Shown: positions 10,881-22,469 of the stretch, one piece after another
Position numbering within the stretch: the first letter of the stretch is position 1
How the letters are laid out: each line of letters begins with the position of its first letter
Origin: Megalonaias nervosa
Taxonomy: Eukaryota > Mollusca > Bivalvia > Unionida > Unionidae
Direction: 5' to 3'
DNA: 64,000 bases
Assembly (NCBI GenBank): GCA_016617855.1
Contig: JAECUM010096275.1
Coordinates: 19,699 to 83,698 of the forward strand
Notes under the pieces: generated by a model
What the model saw: only the letters and a program-made list of their open reading frames with translations
Told to the model about the DNA's origin: nothing
Database searches by the model: none
Made by a program: the position numbers and the translations under genes

Positions 10881-11900
10881 ACAAACTCTAACAAATGACA
10901 GATCTCAGCCAGGTCAGCAGGTATATATCAGCACCAAACTTCAAGATCGAAGTGTTATGATTAATTTGCCCTTCCATCAAGGGGTAGGAGTTTAGGATCA
11001 GTCTCAGTCTAACTATTGCCTATTTTCATGTCCTTAACCATCCAACTTTATGCTAGTTCCATTGATTTGCCTTCCAAGGAACATTTTACCAGTATTGCAC
11101 TCTGTCTTTCAGGCTGAATTTGAGTTTATGGGCATTATGAAGACGTGTTGTTCGCATGTTCATGACCTCCTCATGAACAGTTACTTGTTTGTACCTGGAT
11201 GATGTCCTTCAGTAACACATGGTAGATTAAGTTCTGCTGCAGGTAATGACAGCCTTATCTCACTTTTCATCCACCTGGGCTTTTTAGTGAACTGGGAGAA
11301 GTCAGATCTTATCCCATCCCAGCTTTTCATCCACCTGGGTATGTAATTCTTTTAGCCATCTCAACCTCATCGATCTCACTTTCATGCAGATTCAATGGAT
11401 TATTGAGCTCATAGTATCAGACTTCAAACAGGAAGTGGGTTGCTGTTAGAGCATTTCTGAAAAACTTTGGTCCATTAAATGTAGCAGTAGATTTTATTCA
11501 TCCAGGCCACCTTTATATGCACCCTTTTCAGATGTGACTCTTTGCTAGTAGTGTCCTTTTTTCAGTCAACTAGATCCTCATGTTTCAGTCTTGAGATATA
11601 AGAATTCTGCATCAGTGATTTTTGGGAGGAATTCCTTTGGAGAAACCCAAACCAGACATTATGGTTGATTGTGTGTCTGCTTATTTGAGCTGGAGATTGG
11701 GGTGGGGGCTAATTTCTAAGCTGGTTTTCTTTGGACAATAGGACAAGATTACAGCAGTCTAGATGAGATACATTCTCCACAGACTCGATACACTGACTGA
11801 TTCTCTGTCAAGAAGGAGCCTGACTTTACCTGGCCATTTTGAGGGCATCCATTTATCTCCAAGATCTGGTGTCACAGAGACCAGAATTTAAACTGCTGGA
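10880..11900 (+). pseudogene. Decayed DIRS-like reverse transcriptase / RNase H
   Basis: Frames change often, but ordered blocks remain: AYFHV then HP then FAFQG..YQ near 11010-11100, and YLDD at 11192-11203. Next come LLQVMTALSHFSSTW and LVNWEKSDLIPSQLFIHLG near 11240-11345 (compare the DIRS pattern G..VN..KS.L.P.Q...LG). RAFLKNFGPLNVAVDFIHPG then HLYMHPFQ follow near 11450-11530 (compare LG.LN...D..P.GR.H.RP.Q). This order is characteristic of the RT/RNase H of DIRS-type tyrosine-recombinase retrotransposons. Several stops rule out function. No recombinase domain was recognised. Confidence 0.55.
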
Positions 11901-12139
11901 TACCAGTTGCTGCAGCCCAGACAACCATCAGACATGTTTTATGCCAGCACAGCCTCCTCATAGGTATGAGTTTAATACTTTTAATGGACTTCCCAGAAGC
12001 TTTTGTTAGAAAAAGTTGTTCTTTTCTTCTTAACAGGGCATTTTTGTCCCATGTTATGTGACTGTATCTTGATAATAGGAGAGTACATTCACTGCAAAAA
12101 GTAATTTTTTTGGTAAATCATGTTCTTCTTAGTATACTT

Positions 12140-12366
12140 AGCCAATCACATTATTGTTAAACCCTCCCAAACACCAATCACATTATTGTTAAACCCTTCC
12201 AAACGCCATTCACATTATTGTTAAACCCTCCCAAATGCCAATCACATTATTGTTAAACCCTCCCAAACACCAATCACATTATTGTTAAGCCCTCCCAAAT
12301 GCCAATGATGTTATTGTTAAACCCTCTCAAATGCCAATGACGTTATTGTTAAACCCTCCCAAACCT
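12140..12366. repeat. 32-bp minisatellite, ~7 copies
   Basis: Unit core is CACATTATTGTTAAACCCTC with a trailing CCAAA and a variable two-base joint. The last units replace ATCACATTATT by ATGATGTTATT or ATGACGTTATT, showing divergence towards the right edge. Confidence 0.9.
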
Positions 12367-12369
12367 ACC

Positions 12370-13558
12370 TATTGATATGAGCATCCTCTTTGATGCATTG
12401 CTCAGCTTGAGCTGGTCAACAACCAGTTGATAATTAGCCACCTAGTGGGAGTAAGGGGAAGTAATGGGCAGAGTTTCTTATCTTTCAGTTGGTATTGTTG
12501 GATTTGAGAGGCAGTGAATTTTATTTCTCTAATTTTAATGTAATTGGGTAAGTATTTTTGGTGAAATATGACTTACTAAAATATTTACTTTCATATGAAA
12601 TCTGTGAAATGAGTAAAGGGAGTTCTGTCTTTTACAACCCTTGGTTTTATTTCATTTGGAATGAGAACAAATGTAAGATTATTTTCATTATAGAAAAATA
12701 TTTGGGTGCATCAGTCATTATGCCTTTGCAATACAAAACATTATTATGTCGTTTGTAATGTTATTTGGTGTTGTAATAATGTTACATAATATATACAAAT
12801 TATAGGTATTATATATCTCTGTAATATGGGATCTAAATCTTTTTTCTATATAATTTTAATTTTATTTCTAGTTATGAAACACCTGTGAAATGCTGTCCTT
12901 TGTCAGGTAGATTAATATCCTTAGTTCAGACTTAAAGTTAACCAATTAATGTAATTAATAAATGAAATGTAGATCACAGTGACCTATTTTAATAATGTTA
13001 GCTATTGAAAAAAACTGAAACTTTCATAATTCTACCATCAACAGTACTTAAGAAGTGAACCTAAACTCACACAAATCAAATTCAGATGATTGTCAAATTA
13101 GGTCACATTGACCAACTCTTGTAAGAATATGAATAACATCATTTCATCAAACATTATGACTGTAAAAGGTAACACAGCATTATCATGTGTCATGACATAT
13201 TTCCATTGTCTCACAGAGAGTGTCAGACAGTGATTTAATAGGAGAAATCAGTCATCTGCACTTATCTTAGATTTTAGGTTCTCCCTATTTTATTGGTCAT
13301 TTGAAACCATTTCTCCCACCCTGGAGCCTTATAGGGAATTAAACAAATCTATGGTAAACAGGGATGTTGCTAGCCATCTCCTTGAATCCCCTTCCATATT
13401 TTTTGCTTCATCTTGATGCCAGGCAGGTTCTTTTTTGTCTGAATTGATTCTTTTACATCTGGGATGCAAACTTTTGTGTTAAATTAAATGTAGCCTATGG
13501 AATAGTCTAAATTTTTTATACATAAGTGAAAATAATTAAAACATATTTTTCATTTCAG
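12370..13558. other. Intron, no feature recognised
   Basis: AT-rich sequence with no motif-bearing frame. The first 60 bases are a short GC-richer patch of unknown origin. The stretch ends in the acceptor at 13558. Confidence 0.5.
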
Positions 13559-13659
13559 ACTCATGGACTTCCTGTGCCAAAGGTTTTACTAGAGCTTGAA
13601 GACTTGATAGATAGGAGAGCTGTAGAAATGCTGTTATATTCATTTTGTGGGCTGCATGA
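13559..13659 (+). CDS. ACP6: ACP6-like histidine acid phosphatase, internal exon
   Basis: The acceptor is TTTCAG ending at 13558 and the donor is GTAAGTA at 13660. The exon starts in phase 0 and ends with two bases of a Glu codon completed by the next exon. It encodes THGLPVPKVLLELEDLIDRR followed by AVEMLLYSF. The pattern LP...L..LIDRRAV.ML.Y matches the ACP6 helix that reads NLPS...IEQRAVD..LY in human. The preceding intron is 11,358 bp and holds the 6.7-kb gypsy element, the DIRS-like relic and a 32-bp minisatellite, yet the reading frame joins cleanly across it. A short minus-strand open frame overlaps this exon and is a shadow. Confidence 0.82.
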
Positions 13660-14179
13660 GTAAGTACATTCAAAATCATAAATGTGCATAGAGTTGTTAA
13701 ATTGACATAACTCACAGAAATTACCGAGACAAGATTGGAAACAATATTAATTAGAAATTGATCAAGTTGGCAGTAGAAATTGTGGTTCAAGTCCTTAACC
13801 AACAAATACTTTTTGCCAAAATTTGATGGATCCATAATTTAATTTCTAAACTGATAGTAAGATATTGCACTGTAGTTTATTTCTCATATGATTAATGCTT
13901 TTCATGTTATACAGTCATTTTCAAATTCAGAGCCACATGTTTAGCCTTAATTTTAGTTTTTGATGAAAAGTAATTAAAAAAGATGTTGCATATTTCAAGT
14001 ATGCTAGACTGTATGGAGCATTATTATACTTAAAATCATTTTTCACAAATAGGTGATACAGTTTTTTCTACCAACATCCCATTGAATTTACTTTTGGCAT
14101 TTGTATTTAGTGCCTACCACAAGAGTGTGTATTTGTTTGATTTATTTTTAGCGTAGCTTTAACAATTTTTCAGTCATAT

Positions 14180-14465
14180 CACTACAATGTCTGCAGTGTG
14201 GCAGTTTATAGTGATTTCTAGCACTGGGGCATTATGCCACAGACATGTAGCATCATTACCCACCCAGTCACATTATCCTGACACCAGACCGACCTGTCCT
14301 AGCACTAACCTCTTAATGCTGAGCACCTAGTGAGGCAGCTGTTAGTACCATTTTTATAAGTCTTAGGCATGCCTCTGCCAGGGTTCAAACCCACAACCTT
14401 CTGCATCCAAGGCATACACTCTAACCACTTAGGCCACTGTAGCAGTCGTACCGCAAAAGTAAAAG
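14180..14465 (-). mobile_element. tRNA-derived SINE (family B type), minus strand
   Basis: Read on the minus strand from about 14465 it has an A-box-like TGGCCTAAGTGGTTAGAGTG, then about 40 bp later a perfect B-box-like GGGTTTGAACCC. This is the RNA polymerase III promoter layout of tRNA-headed SINEs. The body continues with GTCAGGATAATGTGACTGG and GTCTGTGGCATAATGCCCCA. Ends and target duplication were not resolved. Confidence 0.7.
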
Positions 14466-15652
14466 TACCATCATACCTGTGTGGGATGACCACTCCAGGG
14501 ATTGACTGATCCATTTTTTTACGGTATATTGGCTTGGAAAAATACTGCAGAAAATGGTTGTAAAAGTCACATTTGAATTCATTTATCTTTTTCTTTGACA
14601 GTAAATATAGAACTCCTTGGATGAAACTCACTAAACACAATATTTCATTTTAGTTTTCTGCCCTATTATGGCTAGGGAATTATTATCCTCTGTACTTGAC
14701 CATATAACAGTTTTAACAAATAGTTGATTTTTATATGCAGTATATGTATTAAGTTATGCATATTAGGTTCTATTAATGGTAGATCCCCTGTGATTGCTGC
14801 CTCAGTGGTATATGAAAATGTTTACACTGATGCCAGTGGTTATGATTGTCAGACCATTTAAATTTTGACCTAACTCATTTTATGGTTACTAGTGTTGCAT
14901 ACACTAGCAGCTCAGATATTACCATGATGTAGTCATTGTGTGGAAAAAAATTGTAGAACTCAGAAGATATGAGATGCCTTTGATGGATAACCACTTATTT
15001 TCTTATTCCTGTATAAGTGTAATACAGTTTGCCCATATGCCTATCATGCATGAGTGCACTCATTGACTCTTTAGATGTCATTATCATGTCATGAATGTCT
15101 GCAGTGTTTCTTGCCAATTATAGTGCATAGTATGCAGCCACTGCCCTGCAAATGAAGTGCCACTAAGCCAACAAAGTTGTTAAACTATCTTGGATTTGTT
15201 TAGAAATTACATGCATACTTGAAAAGGAAGTCAAGAGTGGTCTTCCTTTGGATTAGTATTGAGTAATTGGCACCAAGAACTCTATAGTCACTACTTTCTA
15301 CTTCAACTCATACTGGAGTGCGAAGGCCTCGCAGATTCCACTTTATTGGTGACTTTTCACTAAAGGAGTGTTATCTTGGAATTTTATCACTTCAGTGATG
15401 TACACTTCACCTGCTCTCTACTTTTTTCTTACTTGACTTTGATTCCCAACAAATATTTGTCACCTTGTTTGTCAATTTTAGCAGTGGTTCAGTCAGAGCC
15501 ATCTTAAATTAATCATGTCACCTGCATTTATTATACCAGGTGCAGTTTGGGACATGTGCCATGCAAGTACACTGTGGTCCAATGAGGGTAGAAAATTGAT
15601 CTGTGTACACTAGAGGCCTCTGACAGTTTTTTACTGTTGCACCCATCATTGC

Positions 15653-15889
15653 GGGTCCCCGAGTGGCCAAGTGGTCTAAAGTGCTCACCGTTATGGATCA
15701 CTGCCATCTCACCTCTGCCTGCGTGGGTTCGGCCAATGTGGGTATGTGAGAAAGCTTGCCAGTAGCTTCTCATGGGTTGGTGGTTCTTTCTGGGGTTTTC
15801 CCGGGTTCTTCCTCCACCAATGATACTGGCCACCATATATAGCCTATCTTGTGTTGTAAATGGTGTTAAACCCTACAACAAGAACATCA
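15653..15889 (+). mobile_element. tRNA-derived SINE with Meta-domain-like core, copy 1
   Basis: Flanked by a perfect 14-bp target-site duplication GCACCCATCATTGC (15639-15652 and 15890-15903), which fixes both ends. The head GGGTCCCCGAGTGGCCAAGT contains an A box. The B box is disrupted: only GTGGGTTCGGCC is present, where copy 2 has an extra 13 bp. The core TTCTTCCTCCACCAATGATA and tail TGGTGTTAAACCCTACAAC resemble, from memory, the Meta-domain SINE core common in molluscs. The tail ends in ACAACAAGAA. A 101-codon minus-strand frame across it is a shadow. Confidence 0.92.
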
Positions 15890-16429
15890 GCACCCATCAT
15901 TGCAACCTTTGGCACCAGTATTGACATGATACAAAGACCAAGGTGGACCAGACATGTATTTTCCCAGTACTGGCTACAATGATCTAGCATGTGATTACCA
16001 GCATCAGATTGCGTCCCACTATATCACCATGCCCTGGACTGCTCACACTATGGTCTAGATGTATTGCCAGTCTAAAAATGGTGGTATTGGCTATGGTGCC
16101 CTTGCTCATTATAGCCAATAAATGGCCCATACAAGGTCTGCACGATCATTAAAGATCATTGAAAGTCATAAATAAATGAACACCTCATGTCAAGGCCTTG
16201 AAAGTCATTGATATTTCACCTAGGTCAATGAAGTCATTGAATTGGAGGAGATTTTGCTTAAAATTAAAATATGATGGAAAATTTTACTTTCTAGTCATTT
16301 ATTTTACAGTTTGCGAGGATTGGAAGCATGGTTTGATTTTAACGCATGAGCCCGCTTTCACTTCACAAAGTTTTAAATTTTCTGCCAAGCAAGGACAGTT
16401 CATTTACGACAGTCTTTTGAAAAAGTGAT

Positions 16430-17540
16430 CATTATAAAATGCCTGGAAAAATGTTGGAAACAAATACAAAGACTTTATTAAATGGATGAGGAAAGATGCA
16501 ACCTTACAGCACAGTAGTGCGGAAGAAAAACATAGATATTGTTGCAGTGGGCATTGCTGCCTTAAGTAGCTATTGAAAAGGAAAGAAACACTTGGAACTA
16601 ATGAAAATAGATAAGCCCGCTGTTTCTTTGTCAGCATTCATGGAGTCAGTGCAATAAATGTCAAATGTCATCACTGTCATCTGTGTCAGAAAAGCGGGTT
16701 TCAGCTTAATGAGCAGGTTCTGCAAGTTCAATAACTGACATTACGGATTCAATTTTGGTGACAGGTTTTACACAAAGCAGTGATGTGCTGAAAGCTGAAA
16801 TATTGTAAGCATAAGTAAAGTGAAATACTGTTATTTTTAGTTTACATTTTGATTTTAAATGATAAGATAGCCTAAGATAGTGATTTCCCTTTGATGCACC
16901 TCATTTTCCCCTGGGACACTTCCCCCCCCCCAGCTAATTTGCAGAACAGCTAAAGGCTAGTAAACAGGCATGAAGCCATTGTGACTAATTAACAGTTAAT
17001 CATTACAGTTGTAATTGTAAAACGTGCTGCCCCTCTAAAGGCTACTCTTACATTACTTCAAAGAATCCAGTGTTCTATTCTTAATTGAGTGTTCATATCA
17101 GCACCTATGTTTGTTTGGAAGATATATGATGACAAGTTTTAAATTAAATTGGCACTTATGTGAATATAAATCATTAAAGTAATCAAAGCTTTCTCAGAGT
17201 TTGATTTGGACAAATCAACACCTGAAAAAAGCTGGAGGAGTGGAAAATGTTCAGTCACCCAAGGAGCTGCCTTTGTCAACAGGTGGGGCCAGGCAGAAAT
17301 ATCAAGTGTATCTAGATAAAATAAAAAAAGGAAGCAGAAGTAGCCAAAAGAGGAATGAAGAGTAAAGAATTTGAAGTGCAAGAAACACAGATTGGCAGAT
17401 GCAGCAGAAGAGAATCAGACACACTAATGTCTTAGTCCAGTGGACTCCAAAGAAAAGGAAAAAGAAAATGAAGAGTAAGTGAAAGCACTGGAGCTGTTGC
17501 TGGAGGAGAAAATAGAAGCTAAAGAGAATTGCTAAATATC
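16430..17540 (+). pseudogene. Relic of a DNA transposon with zinc-finger-like N-terminus
   Basis: Fragments in shifting frames resemble a transposase-like protein type common in marine invertebrates. Near 16470-16500 is KYKDFIKWMRKDAT, then near 16520-16600 VVRKKNIDIVAVGIAALSSY followed by KGKKHLELM (compare zinc-finger segments ending ALKSHMKGKKH). Near 17285-17360 is ARQKYQVYLDKIKKGSRSSQ leading into a charged coiled coil. The catalytic middle appears deleted. CATTGAAAGTCATTGA-like words at 16155-16240 and near 17693-17712 could mark its ends. The superfamily is unresolved (hAT-like is a guess). Confidence 0.4.
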
Positions 17541-17712
17541 CAGGTCCAGTGACTATAACTTTATTATAAATATCATTTTCATTTCATATTTTCATTAGAT
17601 CTGCTTATTTATGTATTATTTTTGTACATGTTTCATTATTAACTGAAGTAGAACTCTTGATACTGTGAGTCATCATTAAAAACTAAAAACTGGTCATTGA
17701 AATTCATTGAAT

Positions 17713-19530
17713 TTTGGTTTTACTGATATGCATCTACCCTGCCTTAACTCTGGACACTAACTGGCCCCAGACCAGCTTGATTTCAGCAGCGGTGCAGCCT
17801 TACCAGATGACATTGTCTTCCAGGATTGGGACGAGTGAATTGCTCCATGTATCACCCATCCTGGCATCTAGACATGGGTTGAACCCAGAACCTGCCAGTG
17901 TCACTAACCCTGGCTCTGCCTTGGTGATCATGCACACATTTGTCAGTACCAGACCCATGACACTTCCACAGAATAATATTAGACATGTCCATCACTGGTC
18001 TTAACTCTATCACAGCCCAGTGCAGGTTATGGCAACTGTCCATTGCTTGATGTCCAGTAGTGGACCAGGATGATAGAGGATGCTTGAGTGAATGCCTGGA
18101 AATAATTGTATCCCTACGGTGATGGTTGCCAAGACTTTTTCACCTGCTTGCACAGGCTGATTTGCTGTGGCACACTTGTTTCACCCAATGTTGGAGGCAT
18201 TGGACACTACCCACCTCCGGGGTCATAGAAGTATAGCAGACCAGCTCTGGACAGCTCCTTCACCAGTCCCAGCTCAATCAAGACCTGGCACTGGCAATGA
18301 CAACACCCCAGTCCTGGATGCCCATTACCATCCCTGATCTTTGGTTAGTTAGTCAGTGAACATAATTCTGTTAAATACAGTATTAAATATTCAACCACAC
18401 ATGAGTTGGTTCCATAGCTCAAAATAATTAGTTGTCTGTGGCCTAAATTCAGATTTTGGTTTCATAATAATTATTCATACTGAACAGTATTATTCCTTTG
18501 AATCTCTTGCAGAAGCATCATTATTTCAATAGCCGTTTTAAAAAATATAGAGGTATGTGTTTTAGTTTGGGAGTTCCCTGTAATGATACATTGATACAGT
18601 TTTCTACAAAAGAATACAATTTTCTCTCTGAAAATTCTTGTGATATACAAAACGTCGTCTTGTGACTTCTATGTTGGTAGATAGTGTATATCCTAAGCTA
18701 AATGAATTATTACAAACAATGCAACATGTCATTAACACAAAGTGGTAATTTGGAATGTTACCATAAGCTCCTAAGCATATATTAACATTTTTAAGCTAAT
18801 TATTACCCAGTGTGATTGAATGTGTTTACAGAAAATTAAAATCATTTAGCAAGCTTCCATTAGAGTGGCGTGTTTTGGCAAATATTTATACAATATATGT
18901 GCATGATTATTATTACCATAGAAAAGGGAAGTAAATCTTGAAACATTGTTTCAAAGATTTTAATTCTCCACCTTTGAAAAACCAAACAGTATTATTAATA
19001 GTGCTACTGACGAAATGCATTGCACAGAATTTTGAAAGCTATCTTACGATACCTGTTTTTTAAAAACCGTGACAAGATATTGGAGATGTAAGTAAAAGTG
19101 TCTATAATTAACACAAAAGACAACTTATTAAAGCTCAGTTATGAACTAAATTCTTATGTTTAATCTTATTTTGGAAGCATTCATTTTAAAGTATAATCAT
19201 CAAAAAATGGTTCATATATTAACTGCCTTTATTATGTATGCAGGAGTAGCATATTTCTGGAACAAAGAACTCTAACATAGATAGTATTGTGTAGAGAATT
19301 TGCTAAAGTAAACAATGATCATGTGGAAATTTAAGAATCTGAAATAGCTAATTCTAATCCTATGGTCAGTATTGTTGAGAGAAAACAGGAAAGTGCACAA
19401 TTACAGATATTGAAAAGAATTATTAAATTACTGCACTCAGTTACAGAAGTGTGATCTTGACATAAACTATATAAGCCACCTGGAGAAAATATTTGTATCA
19501 GATCCCTGTTTTTAGTACAAAATAAAAGAA
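17713..19530. other. Intron, no feature recognised
   Basis: A GC-richer block at 17740-18340 includes GGGTTGAACCCAGAACC (a B-box-like word at 17877) and may be an old SINE or other insert, but no ends or A box could be set. From 18350 to 19530 there is only plain AT-rich DNA. Confidence 0.4.
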
Positions 19531-19534
19531 AGTA

Positions 19535-21089
19535 CACCACTCCCTCGATAACTCGTGCCCTGATAACTCCCGAACCCACTTATAATGCAGGGTCAGGCAT
19601 GGATCCCATTTTTTAAACCAGAAAATACCAACAAAACAATTGATCCCTATTTCTTAAACTTGAAAAAAATTGCATTCAAAATTGGTAACTGAAACGTTGA
19701 TATATCGCTTATTTTGCAGTTGAAAATGGTAGATATGACATGGAAATTTTAATCAACATTTTGAAATTATCAACTTTTAACAAGAAGTCATATAATTGGT
19801 TACATTTTCTTTCCAAACGATATTATTAGTACACCATAATTAAAAATATTCAAGAAATTTCAATCAATGAAAATGTCACGGCTAGTGTAGGCAGTACATT
19901 ATTATTTAAATGCCAATTAAATAATTTTTTATTAAGTGAAATTTGTGTTTTAATTCTATCTTTTAGTTCCTCTTAAGTGTAATTATCATAAATGCAATGT
20001 GTATTTAAATGTAAAATGTGTCAATCTACCATAACAGCTATGTCCGCAAGCGTTTCTCTGAGAACCTAATTAAGTGCCAACCATGTTTTGATAACTAACT
20101 TGCAGAAGTATTTGTTTTATTGTTCTACGGAATTTAAAGCTGGTCTCCTTTGTATTACCACATTAATTATGTCTTTTGAATCAAATAAAGGAGGTAGAAT
20201 AAAAAAAAAAGTTAAAAGGCATGCAAAGCCTACACACTTAAATTCAAGCGGCCCCTGTCGTATGTCGGGTGAGCTCACTTCATTTGATCAATCGAACACT
20301 GTTATAAATGTTATTGTGTATGCAACATAAACTACCCTAAATTAATCGATTCATTCATAACTGTAATCAAAGATAGAAAGGTAACCAAGTGAAACGAATA
20401 CTTCGTAAAATAAAGAGCTTGGTTTCACAGATACAGACCATTGTGGGCAAGCGAATTTCAGAGAATTCCTGAACTGGCACTTAGAGATATCCTCAAGATG
20501 ATAAGAAGTTTCATTATTACTTCCCATGAAATGACGACATCAATATTGTACTAACTGAACAAAACAAAAATTGAGTTTTGATGTAGGAGATTATCTCACG
20601 AAATAAATGTCGCTAGTTTTTGAAAAAAAAGGAATCTTGTTTGGTGGTTTAGCAACAGGTAGTCTAGTTCCCGGCAACACGGACTCCTGACTTGGTTGTA
20701 TACTATTACATACCACTCCAGGAACCAGACTAATCAACAAAACAAAAAGCAGTGACGTAATACACGTTTTTTGCGTACATGTGATGGTTGTTGAAACAAG
20801 TTGGAACTATTTTTCACATGTTGGACATTTGGAAAATAAATGTTATTTATACTTAATAACAGACAGCTTCGTTAGAAAAGCATGTTATTAACAATTATTA
20901 TCAATGTGACTGTTACACGAGGATTCAGTAATTAAACAGCCCAGTTCCCTACTCTTCCCCCCATGGTTTACTCAATGTATAAGTGGATTTTTTTCAATTT
21001 TTGGAGGTCCCTCGGTAACTTGCGCCCTCGCTTATAGTGTGGTCTATGCTTGTGGATCCTGTTGTGCGCAAGTTATCGAGGGAGAGGTG
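19535..21089. mobile_element. Non-autonomous TIR DNA transposon with TA target duplication
   Basis: The left end CACCACTCCCTCGATAACT at 19535 is mirrored at the right end. The reverse complement of 21066-21089 reads CACCTCTCCCTCGATAACT, and about 21 of 24 bases match. TA flanks both ends (19533-19534 and 21090-21091), as for Tc1/mariner/pogo elements. Inner subterminal parts (CACTTATAATGC near 19578 and its inverted counterpart near 21030) are also similar. No transposase is visible in its ~1.55 kb. A related left end occurs at 40936. Confidence 0.8.
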
Positions 21090-21456
21090 TAATAATGAAA
21101 AAGAATCTGCCATTCTTTAAAATGGTAAATGTTGTACCCTGCCCCCTTTAAATGTAATGCTTGATATCCTAGGAATATAATTTAACCATATTTTTTTAGC
21201 AGCTGTTATTTCATAATGATAAATTCTATAAAACAAGGTTTAATGAAAATACATGTTTGCAGTTCAAATTTCTGTAGCCAAAGAAGGGTTCAGCTATGAG
21301 CAATATCGATGTATATTAAAGAGGTTGTTTTGCATCTAAATGGTTGAGTCTGTGAACACATTAGTGACTCTGTGATCAGATGTTGTAAAACTTCTTATAT
21401 CGTAAAGATATGTGATGTTTTGTTCTTATTATGAACAAAATCTACACATGATTTGG

Positions 21457-21679
21457 TGGGGGCCTCGAGTGGCCAAGTGGTCTTAAGCACTTACTGTTAC
21501 AGATCATTACCATCTCACCTCTGTCTGCGTGGGTTCGAGTCTCGGGTTCGGCCAATGTGGGTATGTGAGAAAGCTTGCCAGTAGCTTCTCATGGGTTGGT
21601 TGGTTCTTTGCGTGGCCGCCATGTATAGCCTATCTTGTGCAGAAAAATGGCATTAAACCCTACAACAACAACAACAGCT
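21457..21679 (+). mobile_element. tRNA-derived SINE with Meta-domain-like core, copy 2
   Basis: Flanked by a perfect 8-bp duplication TGATTTGG (21449-21456 and 21680-21687). It has the A box GAGTGGCCAAGTGGTCTTAA and an intact B box GGGTTCGAGTCTCGG near 21531. Compared with copy 1 it lacks about 35 bp of the core including CCTCCACCAAT. The tail is AAACCCTACAAC followed by CAACAACAACA. Confidence 0.92.
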
Positions 21680-21779
21680 TGATTTGGCACATGATTAACC
21701 AAGCTTCTTAACATGTGAGAGACTGCATTTCTGACCTATTTTAATGGAACTTTGTAAATGGGCTAATACTATCAAGATG

Positions 21780-22260
21780 TTGGATGATTAATATTATGAG
21801 CAGGGTGCATTTTTTAAAATAATATGGTATCTGATAGAGAGATTTTTTTGCCTGTATAGAGATTGTGTACTTGAACTTGCAAGCAATATATCATTTATAT
21901 TTCTGATTAGGTTTTGATCAGACTTGTGAAATTGCATTGTATTATGAAGATGTTGGAATTGTTTGATTATGAGCAAGAATTATACAAAATGAAGGCAAAA
22001 TCTTGTATCTCACAAATTAAGTTTGTTACCACTCTTGAGACTGAATTTAAATCACAATTTGCTTGAGCCTAAGCTTATATTACCATTGTCATTGACAGGT
22101 ACTATAATAGGTGAGATCCATGCATTGTTAATGAGATACTTTGCATCTGATTGATTATTAGTTTGTTGTCTCTCTGGATCTTGAGACTCGTATTTTCTCA
22201 ACCAATTTCTATGAAACATGGTAAATTTGACTTCAGTTATGAGCAAAAGTCTGTGCATGG
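21780..22260. repeat. Degenerate ~145-bp repeat family B, short block
   Basis: Three diverged units share GATTATGAGCA, TGATCAGACTTG, TTGCATCTGATTG and TGTTACCACTCTTGAGACTG. The same words recur at 31560-33480 and 51380-52700. Confidence 0.65.
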
Positions 22261-22469
22261 TAATTATGCCTTTAAGATACATATAGTACAATAGGTAAAA
22301 GTCAACATGATATCTGGGAGATAGGGTACATAGGATGTGTCTTGCGCTACTATGTGAGCCTGCTTAGTGAAATGGTCAGCTGTTGAGTAATATAATGCCA
22401 GGTTAGTGATATCAGGCCCACATGAGCCTCTCGTTACTTGAAATGACCATGCAATCAGTACAGGTTTAC

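Noticed and set aside
13536..13835. 99-codon minus-strand frame
   Set aside because: It overlaps a well-supported plus-strand exon and has no similarity of its own.
14380..14460. Genuine tRNA gene
   Set aside because: A and B boxes are present, but a tRNA fold with anticodon stem is not supported and a SINE body follows.
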